From [Eubacterium] eligens ATCC 27750 (GTDB lineage: Bacteria; Bacillota; Clostridia; Lachnospirales; Lachnospiraceae), in assembly GCF_000146185.1 (NCBI RefSeq), contig NC_012780.1:248001-312000 (forward strand): a stretch of 64,000 bases of DNA, written 5' to 3'. Below are positions 16,938-26,177 of this stretch, piece by piece. Both the position numbers and the translations under genes were made by a program. How positions within the stretch are numbered: the stretch's first letter is position 1; each line of letters starts with the position of its first letter. The notes beneath the pieces were generated by a model, which was not told the DNA's origin, ran no database searches, and was given only the letters and a program-made list of their open reading frames with translations.

Positions 16938-18757
16938 TTCTTACCTCTTTTCTTTAACATCTTATATGTCTGTAAATATGGAAAATGCTTAATACCAATT
17001 GTTTTTTTTAAGAAACCTATTTTCCATCCAGAATTCACTAACCCATTTTTAAAATTTTTTATATTATTATCACAAATTAATTTTGAAACATATTCATCAT
17101 AATATGGCAAATTTCCTAATAATTTTAAACATTTCAAATCTGGATTTACTGCCAATTGAATAAATCTATCAATAGGAACATTAGATTCTAATAAATCAGG
17201 CGCAAATATATTATTTGAAAATATTTGTATATAATATAATGCGCCTTTCTGTATTTCCCTTATTTTTTTATAATCCTCTGTATCAAATTCCGATTTTTTT
17301 AGAACAGGAATAATTTTTTCATCTGATTCTTTGTCATAATTATACCCTACAGTTGTTCCATGATAAGGCATAAACATTGTTTCATATAATATTGTTCCTG
17401 CTTCAAGTTCATTATCCCTATCTGTTATAAATCCATATGATTCATCTTGATAAGAGCTTTCTCTTTTCCCAAAATAAATTCCTATTTTTTTTGATTGTGG
17501 AAATATATTATTTAAACTGTGCTGCATTGATCCTTTCCATCCAATATCAACTAATGCACTATTGTTATCAAAATAATCTAGTTTGTTTAAATAATCTTTT
17601 AACATATTTTTCCCTGTCTCGGAATTATTCCATAATATAGGCATAACATTTTCTATAACCGATGTGACATTTTTATTATTTATTAAACTTTCTTTCTCAA
17701 CTCCATACCGTTTTAAAACATCCTCATAAGCATTAATTTCTAAATTCCATTTGTCAAAAAACCTCTCAATTGTTTCATCCACTCGAGGTTCTGTCATCTC
17801 TAACAATTGTTTTACAGACATATCTGGTTTAACAGCAGCTACTCTTACTGGTTTTCTCGAAATATAAAGATATATATTTTTCCCTGATTTTCCCATAAAT
17901 GTTTCATAGCATTCTCTAATAAATAATCCCTCTCGCGCAAGAAAAAATAATTTATCAATATTTTTCTTTACTTTAATATCTTGTAACCAATTACAAAACT
18001 GAAACATGACTGGACCTAAATATATATATCCTAATTTATAATATTCATTATTTTGATATGGGAAATAATTATAACCTATTCTATCATATATGTTTTGTTT
18101 GGGAGTTAAATTGCTTATTTTATTACATTTATAATGTATCGCCCTTATTCCTGATTTAATAGCCATTAAAAAATCGCTTTTTATATTATCCCCAATATGA
18201 ATAATATCTTTATTTTTTACACCTAACTCATTTTGAACAATTTTATATAACTTTCCCGTAGATTTTCTTGCTCTATACTCAGAGGAAATAAATATATTAT
18301 TAATATTTTTATAACCACATTGTATTAAAATACTCATGATATTTTCAGTTGATAAATACATATCGCTAATAACTATAATTTTTTTATTTTCATTTATGCA
18401 ATAGTTATATATTTCTTTTATTTCCTTATTTGGAACTATATTATCTAATTCAATTTTTAATTCCATTTCTTTTAATTGTTGCTTTACATTTAAATATTGA
18501 TCATTTATACACGCATAAATTTCATTCAGATTTATTTCTTGATACTTACTTATTTCATATGCTAATTTCTGTGCCATTATTCTGTCTTTAACAAAATCAC
18601 ATTTAGGTGAAATCCATCCATTCTCTTTAGCAACTTTTTCTACTAAAGAAAAAATCATTTCTGGTTTATTTACATTTCTATACACAAGCGTATCAAATAC
18701 ATCAAATGAAACATATTTATATTTTTTTATAATATTCAACTTATTTTTTATATTCAT
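16928..18757 (-). CDS. HAD-superfamily protein fused to a glycan-cluster domain (COG5610-like)
   Basis: Residues ~14-215 form a HAD-like phosphatase domain: SFDVFDTLVYRN with the nucleophile aspartate, VISDMYLS, KSTGKLYKIV and HIGDNIKSDF. The remaining ~390 residues contain LFFLAREGLFIRECYE and the LVDIGWKGSMQHSL stretch found in predicted hydrolases of capsule and rhamnan clusters. The function of the second part is unknown. Long for a HAD protein (609 residues) and lysine/asparagine-rich, matching the AT-rich capsule core. Likely acts on a sugar phosphate or a nucleotide-sugar precursor, by inference. Confidence 0.7.
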   Translation of the reverse strand: MNIKNKLNIIKKYKYVSFDVFDTLVYRNVNKPEMIFSLVEKVAKENGWISPKCDFVKDRIMAQKLAYEISKYQEINLNEIYACINDQYLNVKQQLKEMELKIELDNIVPNKEIKEIYNYCINENKKIIVISDMYLSTENIMSILIQCGYKNINNIFISSEYRARKSTGKLYKIVQNELGVKNKDIIHIGDNIKSDFLMAIKSGIRAIHYKCNKISNLTPKQNIYDRIGYNYFPYQNNEYYKLGYIYLGPVMFQFCNWLQDIKVKKNIDKLFFLAREGLFIRECYETFMGKSGKNIYLYISRKPVRVAAVKPDMSVKQLLEMTEPRVDETIERFFDKWNLEINAYEDVLKRYGVEKESLINNKNVTSVIENVMPILWNNSETGKNMLKDYLNKLDYFDNNSALVDIGWKGSMQHSLNNIFPQSKKIGIYFGKRESSYQDESYGFITDRDNELEAGTILYETMFMPYHGTTVGYNYDKESDEKIIPVLKKSEFDTEDYKKIREIQKGALYYIQIFSNNIFAPDLLESNVPIDRFIQLAVNPDLKCLKLLGNLPYYDEYVSKLICDNNIKNFKNGLVNSGWKIGFLKKTIGIKHFPYLQTYKMLKKRGKKCH

Positions 18758-18797
18758 TTTTATCCCTTAAGATATATATCTTATTTTTGATATAATA

Positions 18798-19643
18798 TCA
18801 TTTAAATTTCTTTAATTTCATCCCCAAAAATCTTGCAGTCATGTTGGGAATATATTCCACTGCTACTTTCCAATTTTTATCTTCTATAATTCTTTTCAAT
18901 ATATATTTAGCCATACCAGCACCAGCATTATTAGTACCATATGTATTCATATATGGCTCGGCTCTATAGAACTCTCCTGTATCCTGATATCTTTTGTATA
19001 AAGACTTGAAATTAAAATCATGCGAATGAAATACTTGTGATTCAGCACAATACTTAATCCTGTAATCATTCATAATTAACTTATGTGCTATATATTGATC
19101 CTCATTTGATGCAAATCTCTTTCCGTCATAATAATTTAGTTTTTCAAATACATCTCTTTTTATCGCTGATGAAGCATCTGAAAAGAAAAAAGTATTAAGT
19201 CCTAATTTTTCTATATCATCTTTTGTTTTAACAAAAGAGACATTTCCATAATTCTTTTCTCTAGTGTATTTTTCAATATTATTTTTTTCTGCAAGCTGCC
19301 GAGAATATGCTGCATCACATTCTCCTAATTCAATATCTTTTGTAAGATAATAAAGCCAATCATCTCTTACAATCTTTATATCCTGAGATATAAAGACGAT
19401 TATATCAGCTTTACATGTCTTTGCCATCATCTCCCTTGTGGCAGAATGCGAAAAATCTTTAGGTTCAATCTCTACATACTGAGCATTAATCCTTTTTAAA
19501 ATTGCTTCACTATTATCTTTTGACCTTGTAAGAACAAATTTTATTTCATGTAAATCAATATTATTTTGTTTCTGAATTGATTGATATAAAGGTTCAATAT
19601 ACTTTTCCGCATTAAATAATGGACAAATAATATCTATATTCAC
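18798..19643 (-). CDS. Family 2 glycosyltransferase (rhamnosyltransferase-like)
   Basis: The 281-residue protein opens with IDIICPLFNAEKYIEPLYQS and has KDFSHSATREMMAK, the F-x-H-x-x-x-R motif of rhamnosyltransferase-type GT2 enzymes, and IIVFISQDIKIVRDDWL. The start is GTG behind GGAAGGTG. It lies directly downstream of the priming sugar transferase, so it may add the second sugar. Confidence 0.8.
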   Translation of the reverse strand: MNIDIICPLFNAEKYIEPLYQSIQKQNNIDLHEIKFVLTRSKDNSEAILKRINAQYVEIEPKDFSHSATREMMAKTCKADIIVFISQDIKIVRDDWLYYLTKDIELGECDAAYSRQLAEKNNIEKYTREKNYGNVSFVKTKDDIEKLGLNTFFFSDASSAIKRDVFEKLNYYDGKRFASNEDQYIAHKLIMNDYRIKYCAESQVFHSHDFNFKSLYKRYQDTGEFYRAEPYMNTYGTNNAGAGMAKYILKRIIEDKNWKVAVEYIPNMTARFLGMKLKKFK

Positions 19644-19655
19644 TCTTTCACCTTC

Positions 19656-21743
19656 CTATTGTGCCCCGCTTCCCTTCAACACTGAACTAAATGTCTTAAA
19701 TATAATCTTAATATCCAGCCACAGGCTCTGATGCTCAACATAATACATTTCCATCTTCTGTCTCTCGCCACTTTCATATGTAGCATTATTTCTCGCATAT
19801 GCCTGCCAGTATCCTGTTAGCCCCGGCTGTACACTTAAAAGCTTGGCTGTATCCTTTCCATATATTTCAATTTCCTTTTCTACAATTGGACGAGGTCCTA
19901 CTATAGATATATCACCTTTAAGAATATTGATAAGCTGTGGCAGCTCATCGAGGCTTGATTTCCTTATGAAATTCCCCACCTTTGTTATTCTCGGATCATT
20001 GTCTATCTTAAATTCTGTTCTGTATTGTAACAGCTGCTCCGGTGTCAATATTTTTTCTATATCAACATCAATATTTTTCATACTTCTGAATTTATATACG
20101 CATATTTTCTTTCCGTTTTTTCCTATTCTTATATGACCATAAAAAGGATTACTTCCATCCTCAGCAATTACACATATCATAATAATTAAGAATACTGGTG
20201 ATAATATAATCAATCCTATTGCAGATAACACAATATCAAATGTTCTTTTTATTATAAGATATATATGTCTGCCAAATGTTTTTTCTACTTTATATACGCT
20301 TTCATCATACTGATAAGGAACTTTGTTCTCAAGTATTTCACTAATGGCACCTATCTGTTCATCAATTTCTAATTGTTTCATAATATGCTTCGGATGATAT
20401 ACTACACATCTTCCCATTGCCATAACAAAACGCTTTATATCTCCCTTCATACTTTTGTCATATGGCATATCATAACTCTCTGAAGTTGCTGCTATCTGCT
20501 CATATTCTTTAGGACGAAAACTCCATTCTCCTATCAAACCTGGTTTTATAGTAAGTTTTCTTTTTTGTAAAGGAATATAGTTCATGTATTCCACTACCGA
20601 TGGTGATTGGGGACCTATAATCCCTATATCCCCACACAATAAATTATAAGCCACTGGAAGTTTATCTAAGTGTAGCCTGAACAATATTCTACCAGTTACC
20701 ATATATGGATTCTTACCGTTATTCATACAATCCTGTGCATTCATTTTCATCGTACGGAATCTATATTGCAGATACTTTCGTCCATTCCTGCCGATTCTGA
20801 CACTTGAAATTATTATCTTACCTGGCGATTCAATTAACATTCCAATTCCAACGAATGGAATTAATATTAATGTCAGCACACATCCTATAAGACCTGCAAT
20901 AACCTCAATAGTTCTCCTTATAATCACCTGATAAAACATCATGTTCTTAGATGACATATAGCTTATTGTAGCATAGGAACCTATCTTTTTAAATTGTTTA
21001 TACCCATCACACAATTCATATTCTCTTAATCTGACATGAACATTTTTACCTATGCTCTGTAATGTTGATATAATCTCTGAACTCAGCTGATCATCTATAT
21101 CGTTTGCCGATAATAATACTGAGTCAGCCTCTCTTTCCTCAATAGCCTGAATATATGTATCTTTATCTGCTATAACATCTACACCATAATAATCATTGCC
21201 TATTTGATTACTATCAGTTAGTACAATGCCGACTATTTTATAGTTATCATCATTTTTCAGTCCTGACATTGTCTCTTCAATGTACCATGAATCGCTTATT
21301 ACCACAACCCGTTCCTGATATCTGTCACTTGCATATGCAACTCGTAATATTCTCTTTAGCACCTGTCTTCCCATTAACATGACCGGACATGATACAACTA
21401 TAAATATAAGCATCATAGACCTCGAATAATTAGCGCTGTTTTTCAAAAAGAACAACACAACCATAACGAGAACTGATATATAAACAATTGTTTTTACGGT
21501 TTCGATTACCTCTTTTGTTATATTTCTACTTATGAAATCAATATTCTTCATAAAAATCAGATTAATCAGAATATACATTATCGAAATCAATAAAAATAAT
21601 ATTATATAATCACTCCTGTGAATATTATTTTCTCCTTCTATCCAGTTAAACTTAACTAAATATGCCATGCAAAACGATATTATCAGTGTTACCACATCCA
21701 CAATGTACATAAAATACATGGCTGTTTTCTTTGAACTATTCAT
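19656..21743 (-). CDS. Exopolysaccharide priming sugar transferase with two tandem transferase domains
   Basis: The 695-residue protein starts with four transmembrane helices (~10-125) and a Rossmann-like region (~140-240), as in WcaJ/WbaP-type polyprenyl-phosphate hexose-1-phosphate transferases. It then has two copies of the bacterial sugar transferase domain. The first (~276-455) is degenerate: it has FRTMK and HLDKLP with Lys361 in place of the catalytic Glu, and GPQSP instead of GPRP. The second (~498-695) is canonical: KFRSMK, SLDELPQL (Asp599-Glu600) and VGPRP. The C-terminal copy should start repeat-unit synthesis by loading the first sugar phosphate onto undecaprenyl phosphate. The doubling is unusual. 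Confidence 0.88.
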   Translation of the reverse strand: MNSSKKTAMYFMYIVDVVTLIISFCMAYLVKFNWIEGENNIHRSDYIILFLLISIMYILINLIFMKNIDFISRNITKEVIETVKTIVYISVLVMVVLFFLKNSANYSRSMMLIFIVVSCPVMLMGRQVLKRILRVAYASDRYQERVVVISDSWYIEETMSGLKNDDNYKIVGIVLTDSNQIGNDYYGVDVIADKDTYIQAIEEREADSVLLSANDIDDQLSSEIISTLQSIGKNVHVRLREYELCDGYKQFKKIGSYATISYMSSKNMMFYQVIIRRTIEVIAGLIGCVLTLILIPFVGIGMLIESPGKIIISSVRIGRNGRKYLQYRFRTMKMNAQDCMNNGKNPYMVTGRILFRLHLDKLPVAYNLLCGDIGIIGPQSPSVVEYMNYIPLQKRKLTIKPGLIGEWSFRPKEYEQIAATSESYDMPYDKSMKGDIKRFVMAMGRCVVYHPKHIMKQLEIDEQIGAISEILENKVPYQYDESVYKVEKTFGRHIYLIIKRTFDIVLSAIGLIILSPVFLIIMICVIAEDGSNPFYGHIRIGKNGKKICVYKFRSMKNIDVDIEKILTPEQLLQYRTEFKIDNDPRITKVGNFIRKSSLDELPQLINILKGDISIVGPRPIVEKEIEIYGKDTAKLLSVQPGLTGYWQAYARNNATYESGERQKMEMYYVEHQSLWLDIKIIFKTFSSVLKGSGAQ

Positions 21744-21806
21744 AATTCATCCTTTATGTAATTATCTATTAAATATGTTTATTCCTCATATCAATATACA
21801 CAACTA

Positions 21807-21875
21807 CGGAGCCAAAATCCTCCAAGAAGAAAGGTATTCTCTCTACCCCTCCCAACGAAATTCAGCTCCGTACAG
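21807..21875. other. Short spaced inverted repeat between sugar transferase and CpsD genes
   Basis: TACGGAGC and GCTCCGTA (8 bp) enclose about 50 bases in the 146-base gap. No T-tract is evident. It could be an RNA processing or attenuation structure in the operon, or chance. Confidence 0.2.
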
Positions 21876-21889
21876 GTTATTCCTCGCTC

Positions 21890-22591
21890 TTAACTTTCTT
21901 CACCGTATTTTCCATAATATTTGCCGTAATACTTGCCATAGTATCTGCCGTAATATGAATTACCAGCCATATCAACCTTATTAAGAACGCATCCAAGAAT
22001 CTTGCAGCCTACAAGGTCAAGCTGTTCTTTGGATTTCCTTGCGAACTTGTAGCTTATATCTCCTGCACCTATTACAAGTATTCCGCCATCACAGAACTTA
22101 GACATAACAGCGGCATCGATAACACTTCCTATTGGTGGTGTATCAACTATTATCATGTCAAATGTCTCTCTTGCACTTTCAATCAGTTCAGCAAATCTGT
22201 CATTTCCAACCAGTTCACTTGGGTTAGGAGGAACAGGACCTGCGAATATCATGCAGAAATTAGGCTCATCACTTACGCTTATAACATCTGTAAGTTCATT
22301 TTTTCCTGAAAGGTAATGAGTAAGACCATATTTAATCTTACCTTTTCTCCATCTGTTCTTCATAACTGATTTTCTTGTATCAGCATCTATAAGAAGTGTC
22401 TTCATTCCGTTCTGCGCAAATGACATTGCTAACTCAAATGATACTGTACTCTTACCTTCTCCTGGTGTTGTACTTGTTATGAATATTACCTTATTATTAT
22501 CTCCTGAGAACTCTATGTTTGTTCGTAACATTTTATATGCTTCCCTTGTTCTGAAATCAAGATAACTTTTCTTTACTGAAAACTCCTGCAT
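21890..22591 (-). CDS. CpsD/CapB-type bacterial tyrosine kinase
   Basis: BY-kinase features are complete: Walker A TTPGEGKST (~41-49), Walker A' LLIDAD (~66-71), Walker B MIIVDTPP (~146-153), and a C-terminal tyrosine cluster built from repeated YYGK units (nine tyrosines in residues 213-229). Autophosphorylation of that cluster controls polymer length and export together with the Wzz-like partner encoded just upstream. The phosphatase two genes upstream would reverse it. Clear GGAGG ribosome site; 2-base gap from the partner gene. Confidence 0.93.
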   Translation of the reverse strand: MQEFSVKKSYLDFRTREAYKMLRTNIEFSGDNNKVIFITSTTPGEGKSTVSFELAMSFAQNGMKTLLIDADTRKSVMKNRWRKGKIKYGLTHYLSGKNELTDVISVSDEPNFCMIFAGPVPPNPSELVGNDRFAELIESARETFDMIIVDTPPIGSVIDAAVMSKFCDGGILVIGAGDISYKFARKSKEQLDLVGCKILGCVLNKVDMAGNSYYGRYYGKYYGKYYGKYGEES

Positions 22592-22593
22592 TT

Positions 22594-23445
22594 TTATTCC
22601 TCCACGCTTTCTTTAGCACCATTACTTTTCTTCTTATTCTCAAGTTCAGATGCCTTAAAGCTTCTTCCCTTATCATCATTCATAGTGATATCGGTTTTTG
22701 AACCACCTTTTGAAGGTACTGGTACTCTTCTCTTACCCTGATTACTATTCTGTCCTTCATTAACAGGGATAAGTGCCAGTGTACTGAGTCCAAGGTATCT
22801 CTCAATATCTTCAGAAGTCTTGATTGTATCATCAAGAAGATGCTGTATGATAATAACTGCTGCTGATATTACAATACCCACAAGAACACCTATTATAGTC
22901 CACTTAGGAATTGAAGGTGATACTGGTTCATCAGGAAGATTAGCCTGATCAACAACATTTACCGCTTCAATATCCATAACTTCTGTTATATGCTTGGCTG
23001 CCAGATCTCTGACTGAATTGGCTATCTTCTGTGCCTGTTCAGGTTCTGGATCTGTAACTGTAATTGCTATAATTCTTGTATCTGTAGCATTAGATGCTGA
23101 TACTCTTTTAACAAGACTTTCGTATGTTTCATCAAGCTTAAGATCGTTAATAACACCTTCTATAACATATCTGCTTGTAACAAGCTGCTCATAATCTTTT
23201 GAAAGTGTTGATGATAACTGTACATCACTATAAGTAACTGATCCGCTTGCATTCTGCTTGTTAAGAATATATACCTTTGTTGTTGACTCATACTGTGGTG
23301 TAATAACAAAGAAGCTGTACATAAACGCAACCGATCCACACACTAAAGCTGCCACAACAATAATCCATAATCTGTGAATTAATACTCCAAATATTTCACG
23401 GAGGTCTATTTCAATGTTCTCTGTCTCTTTACTTTTTTCCTGCAT
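22594..23445 (-). CDS. Wzz/CpsC-type chain-length determinant and kinase activator
   Basis: The 283-residue protein has a Wzz domain with two transmembrane helices: RLWIIVVAALVCGSVAFMYS near residue 30, and the second around IIGVLVGIVISAAVIII. A proline-rich VDQANLPDEPVSPS lies just before the second helix, as usual. The C-terminal cytoplasmic tail (~90 residues) is long and charged and should contact the CpsD kinase. Controls polysaccharide length at the membrane. Confidence 0.9.
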   Translation of the reverse strand: MQEKSKETENIEIDLREIFGVLIHRLWIIVVAALVCGSVAFMYSFFVITPQYESTTKVYILNKQNASGSVTYSDVQLSSTLSKDYEQLVTSRYVIEGVINDLKLDETYESLVKRVSASNATDTRIIAITVTDPEPEQAQKIANSVRDLAAKHITEVMDIEAVNVVDQANLPDEPVSPSIPKWTIIGVLVGIVISAAVIIIQHLLDDTIKTSEDIERYLGLSTLALIPVNEGQNSNQGKRRVPVPSKGGSKTDITMNDDKGRSFKASELENKKKSNGAKESVEE

Positions 23446-23476
23446 TATATAATCTCCTTAATCTTATTCTGACATT

Positions 23477-24220
23477 CTATAAAAGCCTGTCCATGGCATT
23501 GCCATATAATATATCATCAACATACTGTTCATTATATTTTTTATACAGCATGTCGGCACATTCCTGAATCTTAGGTGTACGGCTGCCTTCACATCGGTGT
23601 GAATCAGTTCCGACATAATCAACTATCTGCTCACTAAGCAGTTTCTGTAGAAATTTCTTTATATCCTTGCCTATATCACCAAGTATGCTTGATGCATTAA
23701 CCTGAATTTCTACACCCATATTCTTGATTTCACGCACATTTTCAATATCATCTACCATACATCCATACCGCTCAACATGCGCAATAATTGGCTGATAGCC
23801 TTCACTCATTATCTCATCTAATGAATTACGTATATACTGATATGGATCAGATGGCATAAATTCAACAAGTACATAATCTGTCCCATTCATCCTGCTGATG
23901 CGTCCGCTGTCAACACCTTCACATAATTCATCATGATACAGGATTTCATTTCCCTGATATAACTTTATTCCTAAATTACATTCATCTGCTGCTTCCTGTA
24001 CCTCATCAATAAGCGCACTTACCTTCTCTGGTGAAGCATTGTGATGTCCGCTTTTAAAATGTGGTGTCGCAATAATATGCGTTATCCCCTCATTATGTGC
24101 GATTTCCAGCATCTTTAATGTCTCAGACATATCCCTTGAGCCATCATCTATTCCCGGAAGGATATGGCAATGAACATCTACGATATAATCCGCTGCCTTT
24201 TTCTTCTTTCCAAATAACAT
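23477..24220 (-). CDS. CpsB/CapC-type PHP-fold tyrosine phosphatase
   Basis: The metal-binding PHP motifs are visible: DVHCHILPGIDDGS at ~16-29, ATPHF, HVERY and GTDSH. The family (YwqE/CpsB) dephosphorylates the CpsD tyrosine tail, closing the regulatory loop. The 247-residue protein is the first gene of the capsule operon, 65 bases after the predicted -10 of the promoter. A basic N-terminal patch (KKKKAA) is present. Confidence 0.92.
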   Translation of the reverse strand: MLFGKKKKAADYIVDVHCHILPGIDDGSRDMSETLKMLEIAHNEGITHIIATPHFKSGHHNASPEKVSALIDEVQEAADECNLGIKLYQGNEILYHDELCEGVDSGRISRMNGTDYVLVEFMPSDPYQYIRNSLDEIMSEGYQPIIAHVERYGCMVDDIENVREIKNMGVEIQVNASSILGDIGKDIKKFLQKLLSEQIVDYVGTDSHRCEGSRTPKIQECADMLYKKYNEQYVDDILYGNAMDRLL

Positions 24221-24284
24221 ACTATTCCCTGTACTTTGTGATTCTTCTTATTTATAATAGGTTAACTTTAAATAAGCCTTAAAT

Positions 24285-24313
24285 ATCTTAACAATGTGCA
24301 ATAGTAATGTCAA
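24285..24313 (-). promoter_or_regulatory. Capsule operon promoter
   Basis: On the minus strand TTGACA (24308-24313) and TAAGAT (24285-24290) are separated by exactly 17 bases, close to the sigma-A consensus. It is positioned to drive the CpsB-like gene and the whole operon down to 10.3 kb. Confidence 0.7.
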
Positions 24314-24358
24314 CCAAACTGTAAAAAATTTAAGAATTTTGGCAAATCAGGGCAAAAA

Positions 24359-24399
24359 AAATCCCCCGGTGGGACATTACATGTCCGTCCAGGGGATTT
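24359..24399 (-). terminator. Strong terminator of the lipid operon
   Basis: A 19-bp stem (arms AAATCCCCTGGACGGACAT and ATGTCCCACCGGGGGATTT on the minus strand, three mismatches) is followed by eight T. It ends the minus-strand lipid operon and insulates the capsule promoter. Confidence 0.85.
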
Positions 24400-24416
24400 C
24401 TAATGTGTTATAAATC

Positions 24417-24686
24417 TCACATCGGCTGCTTTCTATACTCATCATTCCTGCTGATTGCAAGATTAGCAAACAAATCTTGCGAATCACATCCTTTACTATA
24501 GTATGCCGTTAACATATTTGCTGTTATTGACTTACCGAACCGTCTTGGTCTGCTGTTACATACATACCCTTGTAATGTGTTCATTATCTTGTTAGTATAT
24601 TCCAGCAATCCCGTTTTATCTATATATATTTCAGAATTGATTGCAACTTCAAATGCACTGTTGTCAGGATTGACAAATACCCCAAT
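24417..24686 (-). pseudogene. Truncated AAA-ATPase-like/PD-(D/E)XK protein, N-terminal fragment
   Basis: About 90 codons match the start of the 'AAA-ATPase_like' family common in anaerobes: RIGVFVNPDNSAFEVAIN, IYIDKTGLLEYTNK, and the P-loop SRPRRFGKSITANML. The intact family is over 500 residues; here it stops at RKQPM. The start codon position holds ATT (24684-24686) behind AAGGAGG, as if an ATG was lost. It is the last piece of the lipid operon before the terminator and is probably non-functional. Confidence 0.75.
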
Positions 24687-24704
24687 ACGCAGCCTCCTTA
24701 CTTC

Positions 24705-25457
24705 CTACCCAATCAGTTCATAACTCTCATTAATTTCCCCAGCCTTAATCTGAGCCAGTCTCTCCGCAATCCTGCTCTTAACCAGCTCGGCTACCTCTTT
24801 TTTCTTAAGCTCACCATACTCTGAATAAAGAATAGGCTTTAAGAAATGTACCTGTGTATCTACTCTTTCAAATGTATTGCTGTTCATGGATTTATACGAA
24901 TCAAAAAGTGCTACAGGAACAATAGGCGTCTTCGACTGTAAACTGCATGAAAAACAGCCTGCCTGAAATTCCTGAAGTTCATTCTTATTGTCAGTGTAAC
25001 CCCCCTCAGGAAATATAAGGAAATTCCTTCCTGACCTGACCTGTCTGGTAACATCCATAATAGCCCTTACCTTGTCACGGTTATTATCAAGATCAATAAC
25101 AACTGCATCAATAAGACCACATACCTGACGGCTCATAAGTCTTTCAGCCTGCTTCTTTCCCCAGAGGACACCACACGGCTTATCCTGTGCAAGAATAATT
25201 CCCAGCGCATCATATTTCCCCTGATGATTAGGATACATTATGTAATTGCTGTCCGTTGGAATATTCTCTCTGCCATATACCCTTGTTCTCGTTCTGGCAT
25301 GTCTTCTCATGTAGTCAATAATCCACTTGGCATATACAAATCTTTCTTTCTCTGAATAGCGGTTCTTGTTGGCAATCATCTTATTAGCTTTAGGTACAGC
25401 ATGAAGCACCATGCGCCAGCTTGATATAACAGTACATTTGAAACGCAGATTAAACAT
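24705..25457 (-). CDS. Lysophospholipid/1-acylglycerol-3-phosphate acyltransferase (PlsC-like)
   Basis: The acyltransferase motifs are present: NHQGKYDAL (H-x4-D catalytic site) and FPEGGYT (phosphate binding), with PVALFD later. It is 250 residues with no obvious long membrane helix. It would transfer an acyl group to a lysolipid or similar hydroxyl at the membrane. It is the last intact gene of a minus-strand operon with ACP, acyl ligase, patatin and SGNH genes, alongside a second PlsC-like gene at the start of that operon. Confidence 0.85.
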   Translation of the reverse strand: MFNLRFKCTVISSWRMVLHAVPKANKMIANKNRYSEKERFVYAKWIIDYMRRHARTRTRVYGRENIPTDSNYIMYPNHQGKYDALGIILAQDKPCGVLWGKKQAERLMSRQVCGLIDAVVIDLDNNRDKVRAIMDVTRQVRSGRNFLIFPEGGYTDNKNELQEFQAGCFSCSLQSKTPIVPVALFDSYKSMNSNTFERVDTQVHFLKPILYSEYGELKKKEVAELVKSRIAERLAQIKAGEINESYELIG

Positions 25458-25474
25458 TATAACCCCTCATCTTT

Positions 25475-26167
25475 CTATATAATACCTGCTACAGATGCAA
25501 AATATTTTTCAAAATCACCACGAATAAGTGCATATCCTGCCTCATTCGGATGCATCCCATCCTTACTATAATATGCCTTCATGTCATCAAGTGCAAGAAA
25601 GCTTTCACGAAGACTTAATATTTCACAGCCATTTTCCTTGGCGACAGCTCTCATTATGTCGCCATATTCTGCATACTCGTACTGCATCTGCTGAACTGAG
25701 TTCACATATTCTGACATAACTTCCCTGCTGATTCCGCTTTCAAGCAGATGTGAAAGATACACTTCAATAGCAATCGGAGGTGCAATTACTGCTGTTACTG
25801 CTGCTCCCTTTTCCTGCAACAAATATATCATATCCTCATAATTCTTCTTAAAATCCTGTGGGGCAACTCTGTGCCTGTGTTCATAGTCACATTTGCCCTC
25901 ACATATCGACTTCCAGTCATAGTCGCAGTCGTTACCGCCACATTCAAGAAATGCCACATCAGGTACCGGATAACTTGACATTACCTGTGTAAGCCACATT
26001 TTTACTCTCTCTGATGTGAATGTCGGCATTGCAAAATTTAAAAACTTCATATTATATTGTGCCTGCATTTTCTCAAAACCGATTGCATCTGAGCTGTGAT
26101 AATTCCACACTTCATCCGGCATAACCCCGCGCATAAGCGAGTCGCCAAACATGTAATATGTTTTCAT
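25475..26167 (-). CDS. SGNH/GDSL-type hydrolase
   Basis: The 230-residue protein begins MKTYYMFGDSLMRG (the GDS block with the catalytic Ser), has GGNDCDYDW (block III Asn) and ends with DGMHPNEAGY (catalytic Asp and His). The family hydrolyses esters of lipids or sugars. No signal peptide, so it is probably cytoplasmic. Spaced 10 bases from the flavodoxin-fold gene upstream. Confidence 0.85.
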   Translation of the reverse strand: MKTYYMFGDSLMRGVMPDEVWNYHSSDAIGFEKMQAQYNMKFLNFAMPTFTSERVKMWLTQVMSSYPVPDVAFLECGGNDCDYDWKSICEGKCDYEHRHRVAPQDFKKNYEDMIYLLQEKGAAVTAVIAPPIAIEVYLSHLLESGISREVMSEYVNSVQQMQYEYAEYGDIMRAVAKENGCEILSLRESFLALDDMKAYYSKDGMHPNEAGYALIRGDFEKYFASVAGII

Positions 26168-26177
26168 AACCCGCCTC

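Noticed and set aside
24359..24399. Regulatory hairpin (attenuator) for the capsule operon
   Set aside because: It lies upstream of the capsule promoter relative to transcription and has its T-tract after the lipid operon, so it is that operon's terminator.
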